A stretch of DNA of 64,000 nucleotides from Flaccisagitta enflata (Eukaryota > Chaetognatha > Sagittoidea > Aphragmophora), in contig OZ231126.1 of assembly GCA_965153355.1 (NCBI GenBank), positions 66,898,001-66,962,000 of the forward strand, read 5' to 3'. The position numbers were made by a program, and so were the translations under genes. Below, piece after piece: positions 32,688 through 62,018 of this stretch. Within the stretch, counting starts at the first letter, position 1; each line of letters starts with the position of its first letter. Under the pieces are notes generated by a model. The model did no database searches and was not told where the DNA came from. It saw only the letters and a list, made by a program, of their open reading frames with translations.

Positions 32688-33774
32688 CCCGCTTAGAAAA
32701 TAAGTAAAACAAAAGACATCAGCGAGTTCGAAAACAGTACCAAAGTGGGAACTGGTCATCACAGGTGGCCTCTCCTCTCGCTACAACTAAGTTACTAGGG
32801 ATGGTGGTGATGGTTCATGTTGTTGATATTGTTGTTGTTGATGTGTTGTTGTTGTTGTGTTATTGTTGTTGTTGTTTTTGTTGTTGTTGTTGTCGTCGTC
32901 GTCGTCTTATCCTCCTAAGTTCTTCTTTTCTCCTTCTTCCTTTTCTTCTTCTTCCTTTTCTCTCTCTCCCTCTTCTTCCTCTTCTTCTACTTTTTCCCCG
33001 TCTTTTCTCGACGCAAGATTTGGGTTAGGAAGGATATATGGAATATCCTGCCTCGGAACTGTTGTTCTGTCCGTCCATCTATATGTCCTACCAAACTCCT
33101 ACCATGTATCTGTCCTTCCATTTATCAGACATGTCTGGCGCCGATGTCAATACACGCATTAACGGGTACACGTCATGACGCATCGTTACCCGGTCGGGCT
33201 AGCTCTATTTCTTTTTCTTCTTCCTTTTTTCTATTTATTCTTTTTTTCTCTTTTCTTTTTCTTTTTCTTTTTTTCTTTTTTCTTTTTTTTTCTTCTGTAA
33301 TTCATCCATTCATTGATCATTCGTTCACCAATTCATTCATTTACTCATATTTTATTCATGCATCCATTCATTTATAAAGATTACGATGTCACCACACGCT
33401 CTTGTTCATGGGTCAGTAGACCTTGTTTTCTAAAATAATCACAAAGACACGAGACACGAGGGCAGACACACATTTAAATCACATCTATCGGACATATGTG
33501 AAACTTCCAACCAAGAAAATAAAAGAAAACAAATTAGAGCAGAGTTCGACTGTAGTCTCATATACACAAGCCATCACAAACACATAATGGGTCATTAATA
33601 AAAACGTAGCTATTTCCTTTAGATCTCCTTTGAAAAATAGTTTTTAATTATGACCCACACAACACAGTTTTTGTCCGCGACGGAATACCACTCCGACGCG
33701 GACTATATTTCGAGGCGGGTCGGTGTCGTCGTTGTCGTCGTCGTTGTCGTCGTCGTCCACACTTTTAAAAATGG

Positions 33775-34620
33775 GCTAACTTTTGAACGCCTTGACCGAT
33801 TTGCTTCATATTTGGAGGGAAGTTGTATTAGGTGCCGCTTTGCAGCCATGCGAATGCAGATCCGACCCACCTAACTGCCCAACCAGCCTACTGAATAGTG
33901 AAAATCGTATAACTCGGCATTTTTCTACCAATTTGGTTAAAATTTGTATGAGTCCTTAAATGGAAGAACTCAACATATGTATTTTGAATGTAAGATTTTA
34001 GCATGCTAACCAGCCAAACCGGGCCCATCCCAACCAGCCTCATTCAGCCTAAAAGTGAAAATGTATAACTTTATATTTTTCTCCCATTTTGGTTAAAACT
34101 TGGTATGTAGTCTCTAGATGAAGGAATCAACATATGTATTTGATTTGTAAAGATTTTAACACTTAATTGTCAACTGGCTACCACCCAACCAGCTACCAGC
34201 CTAAAAGTGAATAATGTACATAACTTGGTATTTTTTTCAAACTTAACTTGCAAATATGTAGTCTTTAAATGGAAGGACTCATCATATGTATTTGATTTGT
34301 GTGTGATTTTAGCATGCTAACTGGCCAAACTGGCCCTTACCACCCAACCACAGCCTACCAGCCTAAAGAAAACGTGCACAACTTCGGCATTTTTCTACTG
34401 ATTTGCTAAAATTTATATGTAGTCCCCTAAATGGAAGAACCTAACATATGTATTTGAATTGTAAAGATTTTAGCATGCTAAATGCATGTTCAGCCTAATA
34501 CTCTCCAACCAGCTCAAAATGTCGTAAACGGCAGCAAACTTACATTTTTCAACTAATTTGGTTAAACTGTTGTAGTTCCCAATGGAAGGACCTAACATTT
34601 GCATTTTTATTTAGGTGAAT
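33775..34620. repeat. Satellite M, second locus, 5-6 decayed units
   Basis: Same motifs as 28.7 kb (CCCAACCAGCCTA, CATATGTATTTG) with more drift. Confidence 0.7.
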
Positions 34621-34624
34621 TATA

Positions 34625-34925
34625 GCGATGCTAACCGCTGCCGCTTGACAACGCGTCATTTGACAACGCCGCTGACAACTGCTGTTTAACAACGCTGTTT
34701 GATAACGCCGTTTGACAACGCATTGACAACGCCATTTGACAATCGCTTCGCTTGACAACGCCGCTTGACAACGCTGCTTGACAACGTTGCTTGACAACGC
34801 TGCTGATACTTAACGCCAGTTTTGGTCAACGCCGTGGCGCATCAACGCCGTTTGACAACGCTGCCGATGCAACGCGCATGACAACGTTTTGACAATCGCC
34901 GCTTGACAATGCCGCTTGACCTCTA
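34625..34925. repeat. ~15-bp minisatellite CGCTTGACAACGC
   Basis: Many units of TTGACAACGCCGCT with variable spacing. Confidence 0.8.
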
Positions 34926-35042
34926 AAGTCAGACCCATACTTTTTAAGATTTGTAATTATGACCCACACACAACACAGTTTTTAATTATGACCCACACAC
35001 ACAACACCTGACCACACACACACACACACAGACACACACACA

Positions 35043-35080
<38 letters not shown>

Positions 35081-35518
35081 TCTAATCACAAAAAAGTCAC
35101 TCGGCTGTCGACACACCAATATGACGAGTGGAAGGAGATCCCTCACTATAGTATAAAGATTAAGATAGGCAGTGCCCCTCAAAAAAGATTTTATCCTCGT
35201 TCCAAATCGACGCGACGGCCTAACGGCTCAATAGAGGGACTTGCAGCTTACAGTTGCGAAGTCGCTAGTCGTAGTTTACAAGCGGTTGAAAAGAGCATTT
35301 CAAGGAACTAACCGATTGAGTCATGATACGATTTAAGATAAAGATCTTTCAAAGCAGGAATGGCGCTGAGTTTGAGATTCTGTCTTTCTTGTACAAGGTT
35401 CAAATGGAAAGTTTCTTCTGATGTGAAGATTGCGAAGAAGAAAGAGAGAACAGGTCGCCCAAGGGCAAGATGTGGTCAGCGATACCTGCTGCCCTGCTTT
35501 GCACAAGACGTGAAATGA

Positions 35519-36023
35519 GAGCAGGGCAGCATCCCAAGGACTAAACCCTGTAGAACACGGGGGACTTTGTTCATCCGTCCCTCCATCCTCCACTTTACCC
35601 TCTTCAGGTCTGAAATCTGTCTCTTTCCGGCCTGAAATGCTTTTCAGGCCCTGAAACCTGTCCAGGAAGACAGCCCAGAGGGCAGATTCAAGGCCTGAGA
35701 GGACAGATTTCAGGGCCTGAGAGGACAGATTTCAGGGCCTGAGAGGACAGATTTCAGAGCCTGAGAGGGCAGATTCAAGGCCTGAGAGGACAGATTTCAG
35801 GGCCAGAGAGAGCAGATTTCAGGCCTGAAAGGGTAAAGTTCTGGCCTGAGCAAGCAGATTCAAGGCCTGAGAGGACAGATTTCAGGGCCTGAGAGGGCAG
35901 ATTTCAGACCTGAGAGGGCCTGGGGGACAAATGGAAGGACAAAAGGACAAACAAACGATCTGACTAACAAAAGTCCCCCTGTGTTCTACAGGACTTCGTT
36001 CCCTTCGGGGCCGCTGCCCAAAA
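35519..36023. mobile_element. Family G foldback element, complete
   Basis: Left GGGCAGC...CCCTGTAGAACACGGGGGAC and right GTCCCCCTGTGTTCTACAGG...GGGGCCGCTGCCC are inverted. The core (about 35600-35930) is a minisatellite based on GGCCTGAGAGGACAGATTTC. Confidence 0.75.
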
Positions 36024-36686
36024 AGTTGAATGTTTTTGCTCTAGAATGAGTGATTTTTCTCAAATCGACTATTTCTGTAGATATCCCAAAGCTATAATCA
36101 GTATAATCACATCTAATCATGAATATCTGCCCCTCTCACGCTGTAAGAAATGTCAACGGAATTCGACCGACTGACCGACCGACCGACACACCAACTCTAA
36201 GTCGCATGCCCGCGGCTAGCATAGCTGAGTGGAACAGCTCGTGCGTTATGAAGCTCGTTCGAATGTTTGACCAAAAAAAAGATTCACCGATTAACGGACG
36301 CACACGACCTCATTGCTTGTTACTAAGGCTAAGGCTAAGGCTAAGGCTAAGGCTAAGGTTAAGGCTAAGACTCACCTTAAAAGTAGAACACTAACCGCAA
36401 CACGATGACGCCACACTCAAGAGAAACATAAAACCGCGGTCTTCGATCGAATACAAACTTGAGTCGAGTCTTTCTGCCTGTCTTCGTGGAACATGACAAA
36501 AGCTGAAGAAGTGATATTTGACCTTTGAAAAACTTAAAAGCCTCCCGTCACTTATCGGTATTAGTAGCTGTCAGTTGGGCAACACAATGATGTGATAAAA
36601 CTGGCAGCTTAAATAAATCTTAAGAACAACAACAACATTAAGCTGTTATAGCAAGGTCAACAACGAAAATACTTTGTTAAAAATTG

Positions 36687-36780
<94 letters not shown>

Positions 36781-36872
36781 ATAAAAGAACATAAGAAACA
36801 ACAAAAACATCAATGTTGTGATGTGAAAGCTGGGTCAACAACGAAAAGACTTTGACGCATATTAACAACACC

Positions 36873-36940
<68 letters not shown>

Positions 36941-36954
36941 AAACAACAACAACA

Positions 36955-54753
<17,799 letters not shown>

Positions 54754-54764
54754 TTCTTCACATG

Positions 54765-54900
54765 CTTTTTGGGCAGCGGCCCTGAAGGGGACGAAGTCTT
54801 GTAGAACACAGGGGGAATATGTCCGTCCATACGTCCGTACGTTTGTACTTCCCCCCCAGCCCCATCCTCAGGGCTTTGTCTCTTTTGGGGCCTATTCTGA
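54765..54900. mobile_element. Family G, left part
   Basis: TTTTTGGGCAGCGGCCC, GTCTTGTAGAACACAGGGGG, then GTCC/TACGTCC run. Begins 12 nt after the ANKRD27-like stop codon, so it may lie in the 3' UTR. Confidence 0.55.
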
Positions 54901-55562
54901 CATAACACCTGTCCCACAATTATTGTCAAGGCAGTGTTACAACTGTATACGCTTCATTACTGCTGGTTAAAAACAATTTAAATCCCTAATATTGGGTATC
55001 AGTCAAGTTTTTTCTGGTATATTCCTTATTTTGCCTCAATTTGGCTACTTATTCTTTATTTTATCACCTCTTGACCATAAGCTAGCAACACCTTAGTATC
55101 AATTTTTCCTTAACTTTGGTTCGAATTTTGGAACCCATTTTGTCAAAGAATTCGGTTAAAATCCATGGGCAAATTAAAAAACTTTTTATGAGATTTTTAG
55201 TCGCAAAATCCGCATCTCATTATCTATCTTTATATGGATTTGGTACACATTTGAAGATGACAAAGTTTTTTTTGGTAATTTTGCAGTAATATGCATGGGG
55301 AAGCTTTCTACTATTTCTTATCTCATTCTATCTAGCATGAAGCAATTTAGGTGAAATTCATGACTAAAACAAAGAGTTTTTAAAGCTCTAACTGGTGAAC
55401 AAATTTGCAGTTAGTTAATTATCGCCGTTTAGATTTGACAGTTGTTTGATCTTTTGACAATGATTGTGGGACAGGTGTTAATGGAGAGAAACAGGGTTTT
55501 CATTTTCTTATGGGAAAGTTGGGAATCTCATCTGGCTGATTGCTCCCTCAAACGAAATTGCA

Positions 55563-56066
55563 AGGGTAAGTAAATTTGATAATTCTCTTTCATCATTTTA
55601 GCTCATTTAGCTCACTTAGCTCAGTCTATTTTTTCTGATTTAAAATACGATAAATGAATAAATATTTTCATACATGTTTAAGCAAGCAAATAAAAAAACA
55701 TGTCAGTGAGCAGAGCTGCACATCTGTGAGGGTGTTTTTAAGTATTCTAGCTCATTTAGCTTAATCTTTTTCTCTGATTTGAAATTGGAAAAAAAATTAA
55801 TGTTTTGGTTTAAGGATGCAAATACAAGAAAGAATGTCAGTGAGCAAAGCTGGTTGTCTGGTTGAATTATTCTGAATATTTTAGCTCATCTAGCTCATTT
55901 GGCTCAGTTCTATTTTTTTCTGATTTTCTGTGCAATCAATACATACAATTGCTTTTGATTTGATCTAAAAACTAAAAAAAAATTCAGTGACTGAAGACAA
56001 AAGCATGGTGAAAAGTGACCAATGCTCACGACTTTTTTCCTCACGGCGACAGCCACCATTACTGGT
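55563..56066 (+). repeat. Family N dispersed repeat, copy 2
   Basis: Same start and end as copy 1 but with fewer internal units. A CT microsatellite follows. Confidence 0.6.
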
Positions 56067-56084
56067 AAAAACAAAAGCGTGTAC

Positions 56085-56211
<127 letters not shown>

Positions 56212-57009
56212 GAGGTCCAATCTGTAGGTCGAATTTCGGCCTTGTTTCCTTACTTTCTTTTTTGTGAGCGAGTTTAAGACTCAATTTCCCTTAAGTCCGA
56301 TAGTACCTGCTTACTTATGATTTTGACTGTCTTGACTCTTGTATACTTAACATAATAAAAGAGAACCAAAAGTAAATGGTGATCACAGAGAACAATGTTG
56401 AATAAATAAAGTTTTAGAACAACCCCTGTCCTTTCATGCTGCCTGTCACTGATGATACATCCATAGACGTGTTTAACGTGAAGAATATGTTTGACTTATT
56501 GTACGGGAGCTACAGGCCGTTGGCTTACCCTAATAAGTTAAATATCTGTCCTTATCGTCTGTCTGTCTATCATTCTATCTGTCTATCTGTCTTCCTATCT
56601 GTCTATTATTTTCGTCGTTCCTGTCTATCTCTCTATTTCTCTGTCTGTCTGTCTGTCTGTTTGCCCTCCGGTCTGTCTGTGAACGTGTCTCTGTCTCTGT
56701 GATTGACAGTAATTTTTTATAACGGCTTGTCTGTCTAAAAGTGTTTGAGAACCGGTCCATGCCCATGTAAAAACGGTTGAAATTGTTTCGTAATCTATTT
56801 CACAATGCACATGGTTTAAAGCAACTATCAAGGTCAAAAGGTCATGTAATCGAACAGAATTGTGTGTGTGAGATTTAAAGCACGCATGAAAAGTAATTTC
56901 AAATGACAAGAAAGACATCATACGACAATGAAGTGTTTAACTATGACAGAATTCTTTACATTTTTGACGTAGATTAACTCACCCTTGACCCAAGTACCCA
57001 CCTTTGAAA

Positions 57010-57115
<106 letters not shown>

Positions 57116-57332
57116 CTCTTTTGCGACTGGTACGGGTTGACTAGTTCACTCGATGCTCAGTTATTTAATTTTCATAAAGTAGTATACGCAGGATTTGAAA
57201 AACAGATTTTGAATAGTATACAAATACAATTTAAGAAAAAAAGTACAATCTCATATTTTATAAATGCCATTTCTACCTTCAGAATCCCACAATGTCCATA
57301 TATGCGCACAAGGTCAAAATCTGGAAAATGGA

Positions 57333-57525
57333 TTTTTAGTCGCGTGCACGCGACTCTACAACCCGCTTTGTCGGTCCATCCTTCGGACCGTCCATTGTTC
57401 CGTCCGTCCATCACACTTTACTTTTTTCTGTGTTTTTGCTCCTGCCCAAATGATGAAGTGACCTAAAATACGGCCCCTGCCCACCCGCACGCGACTGGGG
57501 TTGCCGTGTATCAGGCCTTGTTTTT
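57333..57525 (+). mobile_element. Structured short element, subtype C (clean copy)
   Basis: AGTCGCGTGCACGCGACT palindrome, CTACAACCCGCTTTGTCGG, CACACTTTACTTTTTT body, right end GCACGCGACTGGGGTTGCC and GTATCAGGCCTTGTT. Confidence 0.7.
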
Positions 57526-57871
57526 TCTGTAAATCAGCGAATTAGATTCATAGTTGAGTTTTAAAATGTCATAGGAATAAACGACATTAGGTCACAAGAA
57601 AACTTAAAAAAGAAAATAAAGGAATGTGGGGTTTTCTTTTAGAGGCAGTAACGATACTATCGAGAGAGAAAATAAAGGTTTGCTCAGTTTACACATTCAA
57701 AGGTTGCCAAAAAATTGTATGAATGGACACAGACTCCAAAGACAAAGTATAACAATACAATGATACATGTATGAAGAATATGACAATTCAAGGACACGAA
57801 CAAAACGACAATTTTGAGAGCGAGAGAGGTTTGGTTTGCTATCTTGTTTTTTTCTTTTTTTCTAACTTTTG

Positions 57872-57962
57872 CTACAAAGTTTGATTTTCCATTGGAAGTT
57901 CGGCTTTGCAGACTTTTGTTAAGACGTTAATCCATTTTTGAAGCTTGTGTTCAGCATCAGGC
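57872..57962 (-). CDS. FGD: FGD-like terminal exon: PH C-terminal helix and stop
   Basis: [20 protein letters not shown] with the invariant PH Trp, then ELPMENQTL and TAG. Acceptor GATTCCAG. Confidence 0.88.
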
Positions 57963-60900
57963 CTGGAATCAAAAAATGAAAAACAGGAAAATAAAAGGTG
58001 ACTATTGCTGATAACGTCTGATATATGCCTAATTTTGTTCCACGATAGTGGAGCACTAAAGTTGCACAATTTACTCCGTGCATGATTACGTCTGTCACAC
58101 AAACAAGAATTCTCCAATGTCTGGCACATAACCCAGATTTTTTCAATGTTTCTCAAACACTTCAGTTTTTTTCCGAATGTCTGTCACATAACCCAGTTTT
58201 CCCAAATGTCTGTCACATAACCTGGTTTTCTCCAAGTGTCTGTCACACCTCCATGTATTCTTTGAATGTCTGTCACATCACCAAGTTTTCTTTGAATGTC
58301 TGTCACATCACCAAGTTTTCTCTGAACGTCTGTCAGACCAACCAGATTTCTCTGAATGTCTGTCATATCACCCAGTTTTCTCCAAATGTCTGTCACACAA
58401 ATTAAAATTCACCTATGTCTGTCACACAGCCCAGATTTCTCCGATGTCTGTTACACCACCCAGTTTTTTCCAAATGTCTGTCACACGACCTATTTTCACC
58501 AAATGTCTGTCACATCACCTAATTTTGTCCAAACGTTTGTCACACAACCCAGTTTTCTCCAAATGTCTGTCACATCACCCAGTTTTCTCAGAAGTTTGTC
58601 ACACAACCCAGTTTTCTCCAAAGGTCTGTCACACCACCCAGTTTTCTCCGAATGTCTGTCACAACACCAAATTTTTACCAAATGTCTGTCACACCACCCA
58701 GTTTTCTCCGGATGTCTGTCACACCACCTGGTTCTCTCCGAATGTCTGTCACAGCACCCAGTTTTCTCCTAATGTCCGTCACACCGCCCAGTTTTTGCCA
58801 ATTGTCTGTCACAACACCCAGTTTTTTTTTCAAAATGTCTGTCATAAAACCGAGTTTTCACAGAATGTCTGTCACACCACCCAGTTGTCTCCGGGTGTCT
58901 GTCACACCACCCAGGTTTCTTTGAATGTCTGTCACACCACCCAAGTTTCTTCTAATGTCTGTCACACCACCCAGTTTTCTCCGAATGTCTGTCACACCAC
59001 CCAGCTTTTGCCGAATGTAGAAGGTGGGACTGTGGGGGCTAGTTTACACACCTGCAGTAGAAGGCGGGACTGTTGGGGCTAGTTTACACACCTGCAGTAG
59101 TAGGTAGGACTGTGGGGGCTTTTATTCGAATGTTCTAATTTGAATTCATTTCTGGAGGGCATTCGGTCCCTGTCTAGCACGGCTGATACTTGATAACCTT
59201 GAGAAAGGAAAAGAAGACAAACATTTTATATAAAGGACAATGAATGAGAAATTTGTAGCTTATTGTGAAGCAATGAAAAACCAGATCAACAGACTGATCT
59301 CCGGTCATAGTTCATCACATGATAACGTGATGGAATGTCTCTTTTGTGCAAGCAAGCGAGACGTTTATCACCTGGCAAAGCTCTGGCATGTATGGCGGTG
59401 ACATCTTTCATTAATTCATTCATTAATTCATTAATTCATTCTTTCACTCATTCATTCATCACCCTCGAATATAGGTGGAAATACAATGGAGTTTGTAAGG
59501 CAACTCCACAAATGCGGAGGTTAATTTTAGGCCATAGGGTCAAATCAGTGTTTCATGAATTCAATTTTAGTTTTCTATCACATCATCAAGAATAGCATTT
59601 GAATTGGAAAAAAAAACTTCCTGAAAAGTTGCGAGATAGCATTTGAAAGCTTTATTGGGTTTTGCATAGAAACTTGATTTCAATCAAACGCTAGATTCCT
59701 GTAGGCCATGCGACCTTACAGACGAAGCACCATTTCATTACGTTTTCTCTATGAAAAAGCTCTCAGAGATAAATTTCACTCAAAGAATGAACTTTTAACC
59801 AAAAAACAACCAAATAACATCAAAAGACATCCGCAGTAATGAAGTTTTGCTCAAACTTTATTCTATTTCCATTAAAAAGCCAAATTGAGAAGCGTGTCAT
59901 CACCTGGCAGAGCTATGGCGGGTATGATGGCGAGACATCTTTCATTCATTCAATTATTCATTCATTCACTCATTCATTCATCACCTGGCAGAGCTATGGC
60001 ATGAATGGCGGCGACATCTTTCGGTCTCCCGTAGACGTACAGCACGAAATTGTCATGAACGGCGACGTAGCGTTGGTCCCACCTCCGATTGTCTTTACTC
60101 ATTGCCAAAAAGCCTCGAACCAAACTGTTCTCGCCCGCGGTCACCTGGGTGAAAAAACAAAAATGCAAAGAACTGGATAACAAGGCCAAGGGACGCGGGG
60201 TCACAATAATGTTGCGGACGGGGTGGGCAAGGGCATATAACCCCCATCCTCACCCAAACCCCCGCCCAATGTACAAATATACACGAAAAGTATCTAAACC
60301 ATTCGTTTTTTCACTTTTCAACTTGTGTTCACCGACCGACGGACAGACAAAGCATCTTAAAGAGTTGCGTGTTCGCAACTATAAAGGCCAGGCCTGAGTT
60401 CGTTTCAAGCAATTGAATCAATCGATTTGTCCCTATTTATCTTTCTTTCTACACAACTATCAATATATCCATCAATCTCACTATCAGTCTAGATTTACCT
60501 GTCTACCAGTCTATCTTTCTATCTCTATCAATCTATGTAATTCATTCATTCATTCATTCATTCATTCATTCATTCATTCATTCATTCATTCATTCATTCA
60601 TTCATTCAGGGGCCAGCAGAGAAATTTCGGGCCCCTATACAATCCAAAAATCCGGGCCCCCTAGTTTTGGCCCGACTGCTTGCCGTATGTAGCACATGTA
60701 GTTTTTTTATGGATTACTTTTCAGTTTCTATACATTCGATTTAGAGAGGAAAATCCAATTGCTGAACCAAGTACTTTGATCGATAACAAAAAAAGAAAAC
60801 AATTCTAGTATTTTAAAAAGAGTTTTCAGCATTTGTAATATTAGCTAAAGGTCTGGTTTTGCAAACCATTCCCACAGGGGCCTTGGTTTACATTGGGGTC

Positions 60901-61986
60901 AAAATTTTTTTTTTCCCATTTCTTTTTCTTTTCTCCTTTTTCCCTTTTCTTTCTTGTTCATTTTCATATCAATTGAAGGGCCCTCCGGGCCCCCCTGAGG
61001 CCCGGGCCCCTATAATTTGTATAGGGTGTATAGGCCTCTTCAGGCCCCTGCATTCATTCATTTTCCTCGACCGACTAACCGCCAGCCGGGGGTCGATTTT
61101 CGCTTTGTGATTTCTTCTCGGTGTTGCGGGACTCGACGTTGAATTTCCGTTGCTATTTTGTGGTATCGAGTTTAATCCGTTGCCGTGAGTCGGACTGTCG
61201 TTAGAGGTCCCGTATTCTTCGCCTAGACAATGCAAGTTTGAACAAAATAACAACTGTATATTGTCAATGACCAAGCGTCCGTCTTCTTTGTTCGTAGGTC
61301 CGTCCGTCCGTTTGTTTGTAGGCCCGTTGATGACGCCCAATATTTGATAACGTGAAATTGGTTGATCTAGTGATTTTTGAGCATTACGGCCCCTGCCCGC
61401 CCGTTGTACAGCCCCTGCCCGCCCGCATTTCTGCCCCAGCCTACTCTATACCTCAGAATGCCCATGCGAAAGCGAATAAATATTGGCCGTGACGGCTGTG
61501 TGTATCCGGCCTCGTTTGACCAAAACTTACATTCATAGATCGATGCCCCAAAGGAAAAGCAAGGTGACATATGACTTACTTGTATTGAGTCCGTTCCGTT
61601 CCACTAATATCGAGTAACACACTTTGCAAATTTGCTGTTCCTTGTCCCCAGCAAATGCGAGCTGTGTTTTGTATGGGACGCAATATCGACAATAGACCTG
61701 TGAGGTAAGCAAGATGAATGACCGTTACCGTTGACATGCTCGAGTTCAACACCAGATTTACTATCAAGGAAATAGATATACGGACAGCTGGAGAAAAATT
61801 AGCCTTTTCATTTACTGAATGAAATATATGTTCAAATGAATCACTTTTTAGCCATTTTATGGTATTTTGAGCTACCAGTAAAGGCGGCTCTCGCCGACCG
61901 GAAAAAAAATCGTAAGATTGTTTTTGTTTTTTTTTTCATTTTCTTCTCTTTCCTCATTTCAGTTTCCTTTTCTCTCACTCATTTTG

Positions 61987-62018
<32 letters not shown>

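Noticed and set aside
58088-59082. Frames of 90-212 codons over the 31-bp repeat, and a CRISPR-like look
   Set aside because: Units are contiguous and drift gradually with no unique spacers, and the genome is eukaryotic. The peptides are periodic repeat products.
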